From Reticulitermes lucifugus (lineage: Eukaryota > Arthropoda > Insecta > Blattodea > Rhinotermitidae), in the NCBI GenBank assembly GCA_026260175.1, contig JAKCWW010001058.1:28522-75551 (forward strand): 47,030 bases of DNA, written 5' to 3'. Made by a program: the position numbers and the translations under genes. Position 1 is the first letter of the stretch; each line of letters starts with the position of its first letter. Below are positions 1-15,624 of this stretch, piece after piece. The notes beneath the pieces were generated by a model. That model saw nothing but the letters and a program-made list of their open reading frames with translations, was not told the origin of the DNA and ran no database searches.

Positions 1-74
1 ATCTCTTGCTGTTGCTCAGATCACTTGAGCTCATTCACGCTTCGCCTTTCATTAAGTGAGGTTGAGTGCTTTCG

Positions 75-165
75 TGTTTTATTGAACGATACCTCTACTC
101 CCCTTTGGGCCTTCATGGCCCGTTCTAGGGAGAACTTTACCTTTACGTTACCGGTATTTACGAAC
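75..165 (+). repeat. SINE 3' tail fragment
   Basis: The stretch with ATACCTCTACTCCCC, then GGCCTTCATGGCCC, then AACTTTACCTTTACG closely matches the 3' part of the complete SINE at 41611-41888. Only the tail is present; no A or B box is visible here. Confidence 0.7.
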
Positions 166-960
166 ATTTGGACGGTAAAATCGCTGTCTAGGTGTGGTTG
201 AATGTGCTACCGTATTCATTGATATGTTATGGCAGGTGCAGCGAGTAGTGCGCTGTCAGGGTATTGACCTACGGCAGTGCGTTGCGTGTTGACGTCTCCT
301 TCCGTCATCCTCATTCTCTTCACCCCGTTCCTAAATTATGTTGCACTTCACCCTTCACCTGCCGTGTCTATGTGCCGGTTGGACGGTCTGGATTGCAATC
401 TCGCCAGGAGCAGAGATTATTTTTGTCGCCATCTCTGTCCAATCCGATGTCTGAGCTAACCAGTCAGCAGGTACTTCAGCTCTATCCTTGAGACGCAGCG
501 GCCGGAGCGCAAAGCTGGTCACTCACCTGCATATGGTGACGAGGTTAAGAACGCAGACTTGCGTAACCTTACCTACACGTCCACTGTATACGTACAGGGC
601 GTAATGCTCAGGTACAGAGCCAGTATCTAAAATCAGTCAGTTGCCTCTCATTTTGTGTGCCCGACGCTGCGTTGTCGGTTTGCAATAGCTTATTACTGCA
701 GGCTGCATCATGCTGTCTGTATTTATCGGTACTCGCTTAGGACTGTAAATTCAGTGTGTTGTACACGTGGGTAGTCGTGTTATTGGTGCAACTGCGCTAG
801 CTCGTGGCTGGCTTGGTTGGACGACCGCTATATAATACGCGAGAGACGCCCGTGGGTCTGTTGTTCCGTTGATAACGTTTGATACAACTGGAGGATTTAA
901 CCTAGGTATAAACATCATAACAATGCCCTGCGAACTTCTGAGATGGGCGTGACACTGTAC
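166..960. other. CpG-rich stretch without a recognised gene
   Basis: This stretch has visibly more CG dinucleotides than the rest of the window, which may mean a promoter or a young repeat. Short open frames exist but resemble no family I know. It could be the 5' region of the UBALD gene, but I found no exon coding the UBA-like N-terminus. Confidence 0.3.
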
Positions 961-974
961 TGCGGCCATGCAAA

Positions 975-1110
975 CAAGTCTTGACCCGTGAAGATGGGAC
1001 CGATACGTTGTCCCGAAACGTCGGTAAACAATACCACGCGACGCCGCTAATATCCCAGAAGAGCGCAGATCTCATCAACATTGCGGCGGAAGCCTGAAAT
1101 CAAGACGTCC
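975..1110 (+). repeat. Repeat fragment of unknown class
   Basis: The + strand reads like EDGTDTLSRNVG and the - strand like FRRNVDEICALLGY. I remember both strings from many unrelated predicted proteins of cockroaches and termites, which suggests an interspersed repeat that annotation pipelines wrongly fuse to genes. The assignment rests on memory. From about 1110 to 2240 I see nothing I can name. Confidence 0.35.
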
Positions 1111-2254
1111 TGTGGCTCGACGCCGCTCCATTTCGCTTTCAAGCTGACCGTTCCCCTTCTAGCATACGTCCCCCATATTCCCCTCCCGTCGTCTAGGCAC
1201 TGTGCTTGCAACAAAGTTGGTGCGTGCAAACGTTTGCTGGTGGCAAGCGCTTTGGGCTTGTTAACATAAACCACAGAGGACCAGAGGCAAAAGCAGAATA
1301 ATCTCGAGCTCTTATCATTCCTACCGTCCATGGGACTTCTTTCGAAGCCTTGCTATAGTGCCATATGATGTTCAGTGTTGAACGTTTTTCTGTGGCAGTA
1401 GATCGTGGAAAATACGATTGTTTAATGTAAACAAATTAGTATTCATGTTTATCGTACAGTTTGATTGGAAATTACGTATATAACCTTAGCAGGTGAAACA
1501 GCGTCGTAAACTGTATTAATAATCAGTTGAGGTGTGGGCGATTCACGTTCCTTGTGAAGCTCATACCCGCTTGCCATTAGATGAGATACTGACTGCAATT
1601 GGTCTGTCATGACGTCACACCTCTGAATCATGTGTACAAAATAGTACAGCTAACATGACGCAGGCGTTGTTTAGTGAAATTTGTTGGACGAGCGTTATCT
1701 GTGGCAGGGATAGCCAATCACTAGAATGCAATCCATTATCACAATTAAGAAGTCGAAACGAGTTAAGCCACTTGTTCACCAGTCGCTTAACCGTGTTTCA
1801 GATGGTTTGTATTTCGTCAGTGATTTCGGTAATCTTATAATCTGGCGTCGTGGTAAACCATTTCATTTTGTCGTCTAAGATGTTGTCGAATGCTGATTCA
1901 GTCTTTAGTTTCCGTGAAGTAATGCATTTGTTTTGTAGTCTTTCCATGCATACTTGTTCATGAGTTTTTATCTTGGCAGCTTTGATTGTGGGTTTGTTCT
2001 TGATTTCGTAATCATGTACCCGTCATAATTAGCTAAGTAAATTAGTTAGTTAACTCTGTGACAGTAGAACTCGAAGGTTCAACGCCGCTATTACCAAAAC
2101 CCCCTCACCACCCTTGGTCACGAACCTGAGCCTGCTCAGTCGCGTTCCATCATCGCACCTACGTCCCTTACATCATCCTTCCATCCGGCGTTTTCGATGT
2201 GAATGAAAGTGATAGGCATGGAAAGAAATGGGTGAAGATTTAAAAATTAGCCGA

Positions 2255-2560
2255 AAGAATCAGCATCCAGTATACGATCTCTGTGCCGGAAGTTGTTACG
2301 GGTTCGATCCCCGTTAGCACAACGCCCAGGAACTGCTGTGTGACTGTTCAGCGTGGGATACTGGGGAGCCATAACTGGCGATGACGTGTGTGGAACTTTG
2401 CAACCGCGTACCTCGTACGCAATTTGCGACTTTGTGTTTAGACAAAAGGAAAACATTGTTTTTACTTTCAACACTCCAAATCTAATGCCAATTGCCCGTT
2501 GCCAAGGTCGTTCCAAAGAATCCATCCAAGTCAGAGGGCTTGTGCAACGTTTCATAACGT
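2255..2560 (+). repeat. tRNA-like repeat, probable SINE
   Basis: GGTTCGATCCCCG near 2301 is a good pol III B box. The following bases have no coding logic. No target duplication was identified. Confidence 0.4.
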
Positions 2561-2924
2561 GGTGATATTAATGGACAGGAGTTGCTAGCCCCTCGCCCAA
2601 CCCCGGACCTGGCGGACTGTGGACCTTCCTAGTCACGACAGTATGATTAGTAGCCCTAACATCTCAGCTGATGTCACAAGTCTCATTTACCACCCCTGTC
2701 CACACCATTACAGACATCCGGCATACCAAATGTGTCAGTGTTCTAAGAAACATGTCGAGCCATTTTAACAGTATTGTAGAAAACTTATTCGTAATAATAT
2801 TACAGCAAAAGAAAATGATTCTTTAACATCGTTTTAACAAATCAAAACCGTATTGTACTGCACATCACATCTATCAATAAACAACGCGCTAAGAGACAAA
2901 ATAAACACGGGAATTAATTACATG

Positions 2925-3005
2925 TGTGACGGGAATCGCCCCATGTGCTAAAGCAGAGCGCCGGCGCTACGCCACTTGTAGTGTAGTACAACACATGGTA
3001 AGGCT
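2925..3005 (-). repeat. SINE fragment, reverse orientation
   Basis: On the - strand TGGCGTAGCGCCGG (A-box-like) is followed about 30 nt later by GATTCCCGTC (B-box-like). This is the tRNA-type head of a SINE like the one at 16134. No tail or target duplication was found. Confidence 0.45.
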
Positions 3006-3299
3006 CCATGGCGAGATGCAATCAATACACAGGAGGTGACTCAGGGATATGAAGAGGCCAGGCGTGACCCTGCAAACAGTCACCTCAGTTCGAGTTCAGC
3101 CTGTCCAGAATGAGGGTTTTCGTGGTGTGCGAAAGTTACTGAAGGCAAAACAAGCCATAAGTAACATCTCCCACGTCACTGCTTGTACTCATCCAGCCAT
3201 TTTTCTTCGACGTAATATAGTTTGCACCTGGTACATCGTCGTTCGTGAGTAAATTAAGATCAGATTGAACTCGGGGAATGCCTCCTACAATTCGGCCCA

Positions 3300-3840
3300 T
3301 AGTCTTCTGTCTTTCAGTTTGGGGTCCAAATATTTTAAGATTAAAATGTACAGAATTATAATTTTGCCTGTTGTGTATGGGTGTGAAACTTAGTCTCCCA
3401 GATTGAGGGAAGAACGTAGGTCAAGGGTGTTCGGGAATAGGGTGCTGAGGAAGATACTTGGGCCTGAGAGGGACGAGGTAACAGGGGAGTGGAGTAGACT
3501 ATACAGTGAGGAGCTTCATGGTTTGTTCTCACCAAATAGTATCCGGGTGATCAAATCAAGAACATTGAGATATGCGGGGCATGTAGCTTTTATGGGGAAG
3601 AGGAGAGGTTCATACAAGGTTTGGGGGGGGGCTGAGGGAAAGAACCACTTGAAAGGCCTAGGTGTAAATGGGAGGATAGTACTAAAATAGATGTTAAAGA
3701 AATCGGTTGGGAGGGCAAGTGCTGGATTGATCTGGCTCAGGATAGGGAACACGGTCATGAACCTCCGGGGAATTTTGTGGCAAGCAGAGGAACAGTTAGC
3801 TTTTCAGGAAGGACGACTGTGCTTCGTGGAGTTAGGTATA
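3300..3840 (+). mobile_element. Non-LTR retrotransposon fragment (end of reverse-transcriptase ORF)
   Basis: The + strand encodes the conserved C-terminal tail of a LINE ORF2. The order is a damaged YGCET-like piece, then LREERRSRVFGNRVLRKILG, then RDEVTGEWSRLYSEELH, then IRVIKSRTLRYAGHVAFMG, and after a stop WLRIGNTVMNLRG. The usual core is R(M/T)(R)WAGHVARMG. Stop codons and frame shifts make it dead. There is no catalytic YADD region, so only the 3' end inserted, as is usual for 5'-truncated LINEs. A second copy of the same family lies in reverse at about 14660-15030. Confidence 0.85.
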
Positions 3841-3924
3841 ACGATTAACTGAGAAAGATATACTCCATTTTGTGGGCACAGAAGAGTTTCCAGATTCGTT
3901 CATATAGGTTTTGTAGTCTGCATT

Positions 3925-4010
3925 GGTATAGCTTAGTTTAGTGACAGACCACCTTGGACGACTGAGTTCGATCCTCGGCAGAGGTAATGATTTTTTTTTG
4001 CTCGCCATTC
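3925..4010 (+). repeat. SINE head
   Basis: TAGCTTAGTTTAGTGACAG (A-box-like) precedes GAGTTCGATCCTCGG (B-box-like). This is a tRNA-derived head. Confidence 0.5.
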
Positions 4011-4034
4011 GTGTCCAGGCCAGCTCTGTGCCCA

Positions 4035-4187
4035 TTGAGTGGCTGGCTCGCCTGTTTCTTATTCTGGAAGACCCAGTTTCAAATCTAGGTCCACAAATCA
4101 GTTATCCTGACTGGACATTCGTGGATTACCTTAGTTGCTCCAGGCAAATTTCGGGCTACTGCGTCAAATTAAGCCAGGACGGCTTTC
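4035..4187 (+). repeat. Second SINE-like unit
   Basis: CTGGCTCGCCTG and, further on, AGTTTCAAATCTAGG look like a second tRNA-type A/B box pair directly after the preceding unit. This suggests tandem insertion or a dimeric SINE. Confidence 0.4.
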
Positions 4188-4403
4188 TTCCACATCATGG
4201 GTCTCCAACCCGTGGCCTTCCAGGTTGTATTATGCGGCTCGCGGCCACATTTATAAATTATGTATATAGTATAAAAATCACAAATAATGTAGGCGGTTAT
4301 GTATACCCCTTATTGCTATTTTTCCACGTGCGGCCCGCGGACCAGCCGACAGTAACGAGTGTGACCCTTTCCCATAAGAAGTTTGGACGCCCCTGGTCCA
4401 CAT
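4188..4403. mobile_element. hAT-type MITE with 8-bp target duplication
   Basis: The element is 4196-4395. Its ends are CATGGGTCTCCAAC on the left and, as reverse complement on the right, CAGGGGCGTCCAAAC. The flanks are TTCCACAT and GTCCACAT, an 8-bp duplication with one change, diagnostic of hAT transposition. GCGGCTCGCGGCC and GCGGCCCGCGG inside are typical of this widespread non-autonomous type. There is no coding capacity. Confidence 0.75.
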
Positions 4404-9982
<5,579 letters not shown>

Positions 9983-10018
9983 TAGTGTTATGTGGCATTG
10001 CAGTAAACAGGAAACTCT

Positions 10019-10240
10019 GGTTCTCAGAGCTGGTTGGTTTAGCGGTAACACTCTAGACTTGTATCTGAAAGCCTGTGTGGTCTGTATGTTGTTCAGGGCA
10101 CTGCTCAGCATGTCTGAGGTTCACTGTGGTTTCATCAGTCCCTCCAAACATGTGCTGGGATGGTACATGTCCAGATTAGGCCGTGACTGCTTTCTTTCTT
10201 CCAAATCCTTTGTAATTCAATATTCATCTTTCAGTTAGTG
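10019..10240 (+). repeat. SINE, degenerate
   Basis: GGTTGGTTTAGCGGTAACAC resembles a tRNA A-box region, and the body ends in a GACTGCTTTCTTTC-like tail also seen near 13030. It lies just downstream of the UBALD exon. Confidence 0.5.
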
Positions 10241-11114
10241 CTTTGTAGTTGGAGATGTTCCTCCAAAATGTTGGTGTTAACATACAGCACACCACACCAC
10301 AGTGTGAAAACCCAGAAAACTGCAATGTGAACGGTTTCCACCTTGAAACTTGGAAGCTTAAATCGATACTCATGTTTTGGTTGTGCCATTGCTCCGGTAG
10401 TTAGTCACCGGCCTCTTAGTGTGTTGGTCTGGGTTCAGGCCCAAGCCAGTCTGTGTGGGATTTATGGTGGACAGAGTGGCACTGGTACAGGTTTTTCTGT
10501 TTTACCCTATCATAATCCCACCAATGCTGCTTAGTCATTCACCTGTCACTGATAATATATAATTTTAGCAATTGTCACACTGGTAAGTAACATACTTAAG
10601 AAGAGAGATACTCATGTTTTCTCTCTGCCTGAAGTTGTTACCACATGATTATGAACTTTGTTTAATGACGTCACATATTGAATATGCACCAAAGTATTGC
10701 AACGTGTGGTGTCATAACGTGTAATTAATTTGATTCTCAGCTGAGGTTCTACCAGTGTTTATTGCTTATTATTTCATTATGTTTAATATTACAGAACTGT
10801 GTTTAATATCATTAATTACCCAGCTATGTTTGTGCAGAAACATCATCTGCAACTCCTTATGTACATATGTTATTTTATCACAGTTTTATGTAGTCAGTGC
10901 TATAGAAGATGAACAGTTTCGTAATGTAATTGTGCATAACCTGCATTTAGTGAATACCTCAATTTATTGTAAAAGAAAAAGGTAATCCAATACTAATTTA
11001 ATAGCATTTTGACTCTAGTGTTGATGTGTTTGAAAGGTTATGAGATAGTATTCTAAAATCGCTCTCTCGCTGACATCACAGCCCCAATGACTGACATTTT
11101 CTCTGTTCCATGAG

Positions 11115-11269
11115 GAATGTTCTCCACGTCTCCCAACCAGAGCACCCAGCAGCAACAGCAGCAGCCACAAGTACAGCCACAGTATCCAGTAGGACTGCAG
11201 TGCCAGTCTGGCCAGCAAAGCAATGGGCTCAGTGTAGGGGTCGGTCTGGGTGTTGAGTTGCAGAGATAA
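11115..11269 (+). CDS. UBALD: Probable last coding exon of UBALD (Gln-rich C-terminus)
   Basis: Two bases complete the split codon of the 9932 donor, then the frame reads MFSTSPNQSTQQQQQQPQ, then VQPQYPVGLQCQSGQQSNGL, and ends in VELQR and a TAA at 11267-11269. Serine/proline- and glutamine-rich tails fit the low-complexity C-terminal half of UBALD proteins. The weak point is the acceptor, which is TGAG rather than the usual CAG/TAG. A better acceptor (CCCAACCAG, exon from 11141) exists, but from phase 1 it forces another frame, reading HPAATAAATSTATVSS and ending at a TGA near 11255. An unseen exon between the two could also restore the first frame. Confidence 0.5.
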
Positions 11270-12330
11270 ACACAATGAGTACTCTTACTTTAAATTGTAA
11301 CTGAGAGAGAAACAAAGAAAATGCTGCTTACTGGGCTAGCATTGTTTGTCCACTGCAGATGGTCGGGCTGTTACCATTGATTTTAAGAGCTATGAGCTCA
11401 TCCCCTCCAGCAGAAAATACATCCCACTGCAGTGGGAGTTAGTACAAGGAAGTAATGTAATTTAATGAAGGAATGTATTTTTCTTCTTTTTCTTCTTCTT
11501 CACATGATGCATTGCATCATAACCCTTTGACAGTTTTCTGTCCCATCTTCAGCTAACAGTTGTTTATGTTGCAATGATGTTGAAAGGTTAGACAATAATA
11601 GTTGATGTAGTGTTTATGTACACACAGTTCAGTGATTCCTTATGCTGAGGATGTAAAGCGTATTGTGTATCCATGCATAAGTAGCCATAAGTATGTATAA
11701 TGTATAAATGATAATTTGTATGAATGACATAATCAAGCTGTATGATCATAATCTTGTATTGTCAACATCCTGGCAGTATCTGAACCATATTCCTGCTACT
11801 GCCAACCATATCTGTGTAAACCATGAACGTTTGTTGTTTGATTTTCACAGTGTTCAGTTTTATGTCTTAACAGAGAGAATTATGTAGACTGTAGATTCTT
11901 TTGTATTGTTGTTACTTTATACCTTCTAACATGATGATGTAGTCATGTTGTATATTTGTTGGTATTCATGTTTAAAAAAGTGTAAATAATATTGGATATT
12001 GTTGAAAGAAAACTATACTTGTGACAATTTTGTTGATCGAATGTAAGTTTTGAGAGTTCAAGATTGGAAGAGGATATACATATGGTATACTATATTGTGT
12101 GTCACATTTCATTTTAGAAACATTGTAAATATGTATTATAGATTTTTAACCTTTTGATTTGTATTATATACCTGTGCTTACTTATGTTGCAGTGATGAAG
12201 AGAAGTTAAAACACTGTTGTTCACAGTGGTTATCATAATGTTGTGATTGTAAGAACCGTGACGAAATGAAACTTTAGATGAAAATCTTTTCTTTAACTCA
12301 TTTACTGCTTGTACTTCTACCTGTTATTTT
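11270..12330 (+). other. Probable UBALD 3' UTR
   Basis: T/G-rich sequence without open frames follows the presumed stop. TGTAAATA occurs twice (near 11991 and 12125), matching the Pumilio-site consensus TGTANATA, as is common in insect 3' UTRs. I saw no clear AATAAA in this part, so the 3' end is not placed. Confidence 0.35.
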
Positions 12331-12339
12331 GTGCAGTTG

Positions 12340-12640
12340 AGACATTTGGTTGCTTGCCTAATGGGAAGAACACAGAGTGATGGTGATGTCCGAGAGCAGA
12401 GTGCTGAGGAGAACATGCTTACAGGGAAGGAAGTACTGTCTGCAAGTTTGAGAGAGCACCACTCTTGCTTGATATTTGCTAGGCCACAGGTTCAAATCCT
12501 CCTCCTAGAGACCAATGATCATGATTGATTTTTTGTGGTATTTCTCAGTCCTTCAAGCCAAATGCCAGGGCATTTTCTGACATTAGGCCACAGTTGCTAC
12601 CTTACACATCCTTCTGAATACCTGACTTGCTAATTACCAT
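12340..12640 (+). repeat. SINE, degenerate
   Basis: CAGGTTCAAATCCTCC near 12487 is a near-consensus B box. The CATTTTCTGACATTAGGCC tail resembles other SINE bodies in the window. Confidence 0.45.
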
Positions 12641-12894
12641 TCCTTTTGACATTGTGCACTGTAAGTGACTGTTACGTAGCAGACTAAATTATTAAAATGG
12701 TTCTGTGTGCATCTTTTTTTTTGGGTAGTATTACGAAGTTCTGTAGTGTTCAAGAACTAGTGACTGTCATATCAACTTTCAACATCAGGACCCTCAGTCA
12801 AAACCAAGTGCCAGGCTGCATTCCCCACACAAAAAAAAATAAGTTTTGTGCTTTCTGTAGTTATGTTAACATCTGCTACAGTAATATCAGTCAC

Positions 12895-13060
12895 AGTTGA
12901 ATGGTGAGAGCACCTGCTTCACATCCAGAAGGTCCTCGGTTTGATTCTTGTTTCAGATACCCATTACTCTGACAGAGCTTCCATGGTCAGACCCTCCACG
13001 CAAATGGTTCATTACCTTAAAATAGGATATGACTGCTTCTACCTCTTACAAAATTTATTA
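12895..13060 (+). repeat. SINE, degenerate
   Basis: GAATGGTGAGAGCACCTG (A-box-like) precedes CGGTTTGATTCTTG (B-box-like), with a tail ATATGACTGCTTCTACCTC like that of the element at 10019. From 13061 to about 14660 I see no gene or named repeat. Confidence 0.5.
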
Positions 13061-14659
13061 TTTGCAAACGTTTTCCATTCAGTGCTTCTTAAATAATGTC
13101 ACTTAGAAAGTTTAACTAAATAAACTAAGAGCAGTGCTCCTTTTGTTTTGATATATTATAAGTGATTATGTAGCATTACATCCCTTTCGTAACTGGTATA
13201 ATGTGCAGTCTCTGATATGTAACAGATGAATAATGCTGTATTGTGCCCTCTGAATGTGATTCCCATTGTTTGACACCTTGCCTTTCAAGATTGTGGCAGC
13301 CGTTGCTGCATATAGGTTTTAAGCGTCATGTAAAACTCCCCCCCCCCACACTATGGCTCAACAGTGCTAGTGGGCCTATGCCTCATTGTCAGGGCTTTGC
13401 AGTCACACTCACACTCACCACACTTGTTAGGACTCCCCTGGACAAGTGATAATATAAAACATGGTATGAATTATTTAGGACTGTCACAACTAACTGGAAG
13501 TACCACTGCAGAAGTGCATTAGCCCATTACCTTGATGTGAACAGGAATAAGATTCATATGACATTTTAGGCTTCTAGTGTCATTGGACTCAGCATAACAA
13601 TTAAGGTGTGTCAAAAGTGTGGTCATGACTGTTGGTATGTTTCTTATCAACATCATTACACTTCAGAGTTGCTCTGTTGCTGGTATTACAGAACAGGCAT
13701 ACATAGATGACTCCATTTTTCTGGGATATGTCACTACATCATGGCATAACAGGATCCTGCTATTTTGAAGGAATATACTTGCTTCCTCCCCAAGGGTTGG
13801 TAAGTCCTGGAACAGTCCTCAGCTACACCACTTTGAAAACCTTGGACCTTGCAGATTCTACATAATTTTTATGTGCACTGTGAAAACATTTTTTTCATCA
13901 TGCATGTCTATGAGCCTGACATATTAACTGCTGTGATAGCACCAATGTGCAGTGAATTTGAACAGTATCACAAAGGATTTAAATGGCCTGCAGGAAATTT
14001 ACATAGATAAACTGGAATGAACTAGCTGTGGATAATTTACATTGCCAAGCTTGTCATTGTTACTTCATATTTGTGAAACCATGTAAGCCATCTGTTGAAT
14101 TCAGCCCTGGGAGATTTAAGGTAAACTGTGGCCTGCATGTGTAAAGGAAATTGTTCATTGCATATTTATAATTCATTCATACATGTATCATTGATGGGAG
14201 CAATGGGCATGACATCTTGGGCACCGAGAATAGCTTCTTTAAAAACTGGTAACATGAATAGCACGTGTACATTTGCAGTCCAGAGTACATAACAGTGTAC
14301 AGAGTACAACAAATTGAATAAATATCTGCATTTTGAGCCTGTCTGCTGTTTGTGATTATACAAATTTGCTCAGTAAACCAAAGACAGTGTTTCACAACCA
14401 ACATGGAAGGGTGAAGCCAGTGGAACACCAAATATTTGCCAAATGGGTACTTTGCATATGTCATTGACCTTCTTGTTTGTTTACTGCAAATGTAAACCAA
14501 CTTTTTACAAAGCTAATCCCACTAGTTATACAGTACTAACTACATGGAGCAGCAGACTCGTTACCAATAGTGTCTCAGCTAGTAGAGAATTTTCCTGTAT
14601 TTTGTGGATCCTGACAGTTCATTACTGTGGTCACAAGAGCATGCTACTTATGCTTATCC

Positions 14660-15030
14660 TCAGCCACATCAATCCAGTATGTGCCCTCCAATCTCACTTT
14701 TTTTATATCCATTTTAATGTAATCCGTCTACACCTAACGATCTCTTTCCTTCAAGTTTTTCTACCAAAATTATATATGCATTTTCCTTCTCCCCTAGGTG
14801 TCACATGCCCACCAATCCCATTCTCCTTAATTTAAGCATCCAAATAATGTTTGGTGAGTACAGATCATGAAATGCCTCATGCAGTTTTCTCCAGTCTCAT
14901 TTACTTCCTCCCTCGTAGACCCACATATCTTCCACAGCACTGCTTTCAAACACCCTAAGCCTGTGTTATTCCCGTATTGTTACAGACCAAGTTTCACACC
15001 CATTTTTGTGTGCATTTTATATACTTGTGA
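14660..15030 (-). mobile_element. LINE reverse-transcriptase tail, reverse orientation
   Basis: On the - strand the pieces read GCETWSVTIRE, HRLRVFESSA, then WRKLHEAFHDLYSPNI and MLKLRRMG, with frame shifts between. This is the same C-terminal LINE ORF2 region as at 3300-3840, from a diverged copy. It ends about 100 bp before the CPSF4 upstream region. Confidence 0.75.
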
Positions 15031-15099
15031 GGAAAACAAACTGTCCTTTTTTATGGTTGCTAAGTGGTAAATGCCCCGTTTTCTTGTGTTTGGTATATG

Positions 15100-15624
15100 G
15101 TAATCCAGCTTACAAAAATTATTCTAGGACTTAGTTAAGATATTGCTGCTTGGCACCGCAATATTGTGACAGCAACGAAGATGGCAGATAGTAATTGTAG
15201 ACTACAGAGTTACGTGGGTATCAATACCCGTTTGGAATTTTAGCGTATTCAATCGAGTTGCTAGTGTTCCTTGTTGTTTGTAATGCTGGTGGAGTCAATC
15301 GGATAAGAGAAAGGAAGGGACTGACTGTCGCTGTACACAATCTGATGTTAACATGCTGATGAAAGGTCATCATGGTTCACCGCTGTCCGTGAGATTAGTT
15401 GTGGTGCCATCTCTCGGATGAGTGAAATTAGTTGCCAGAATGAAAATATCGGTAAATATTAAATACTATGTTGGTGACCCTGGAATGAAAGATGGCTGGT
15501 GTGTGTGTTGTGTTTGGTTGGTGTTTGATGTCAACGGTGTTAAACGATAGGATTTGTGTGTGAAGTATAGAAGGAAGTATTGAATTGTCATTGTCATTGG
15601 ATAAACAATTTCCGTATATTTAAA
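15100..15624 (+). promoter_or_regulatory. CPSF4 promoter and 5' UTR region
   Basis: This region immediately precedes the CPSF4 ATG and is richer in CpG than the flanking DNA. It has two AAGATGGC octamers (15178-15185 and 15489-15496), the core of the YY1/Pho-type site common in housekeeping promoters. No TATA box stands out. The transcription start is not determined. Confidence 0.45.
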
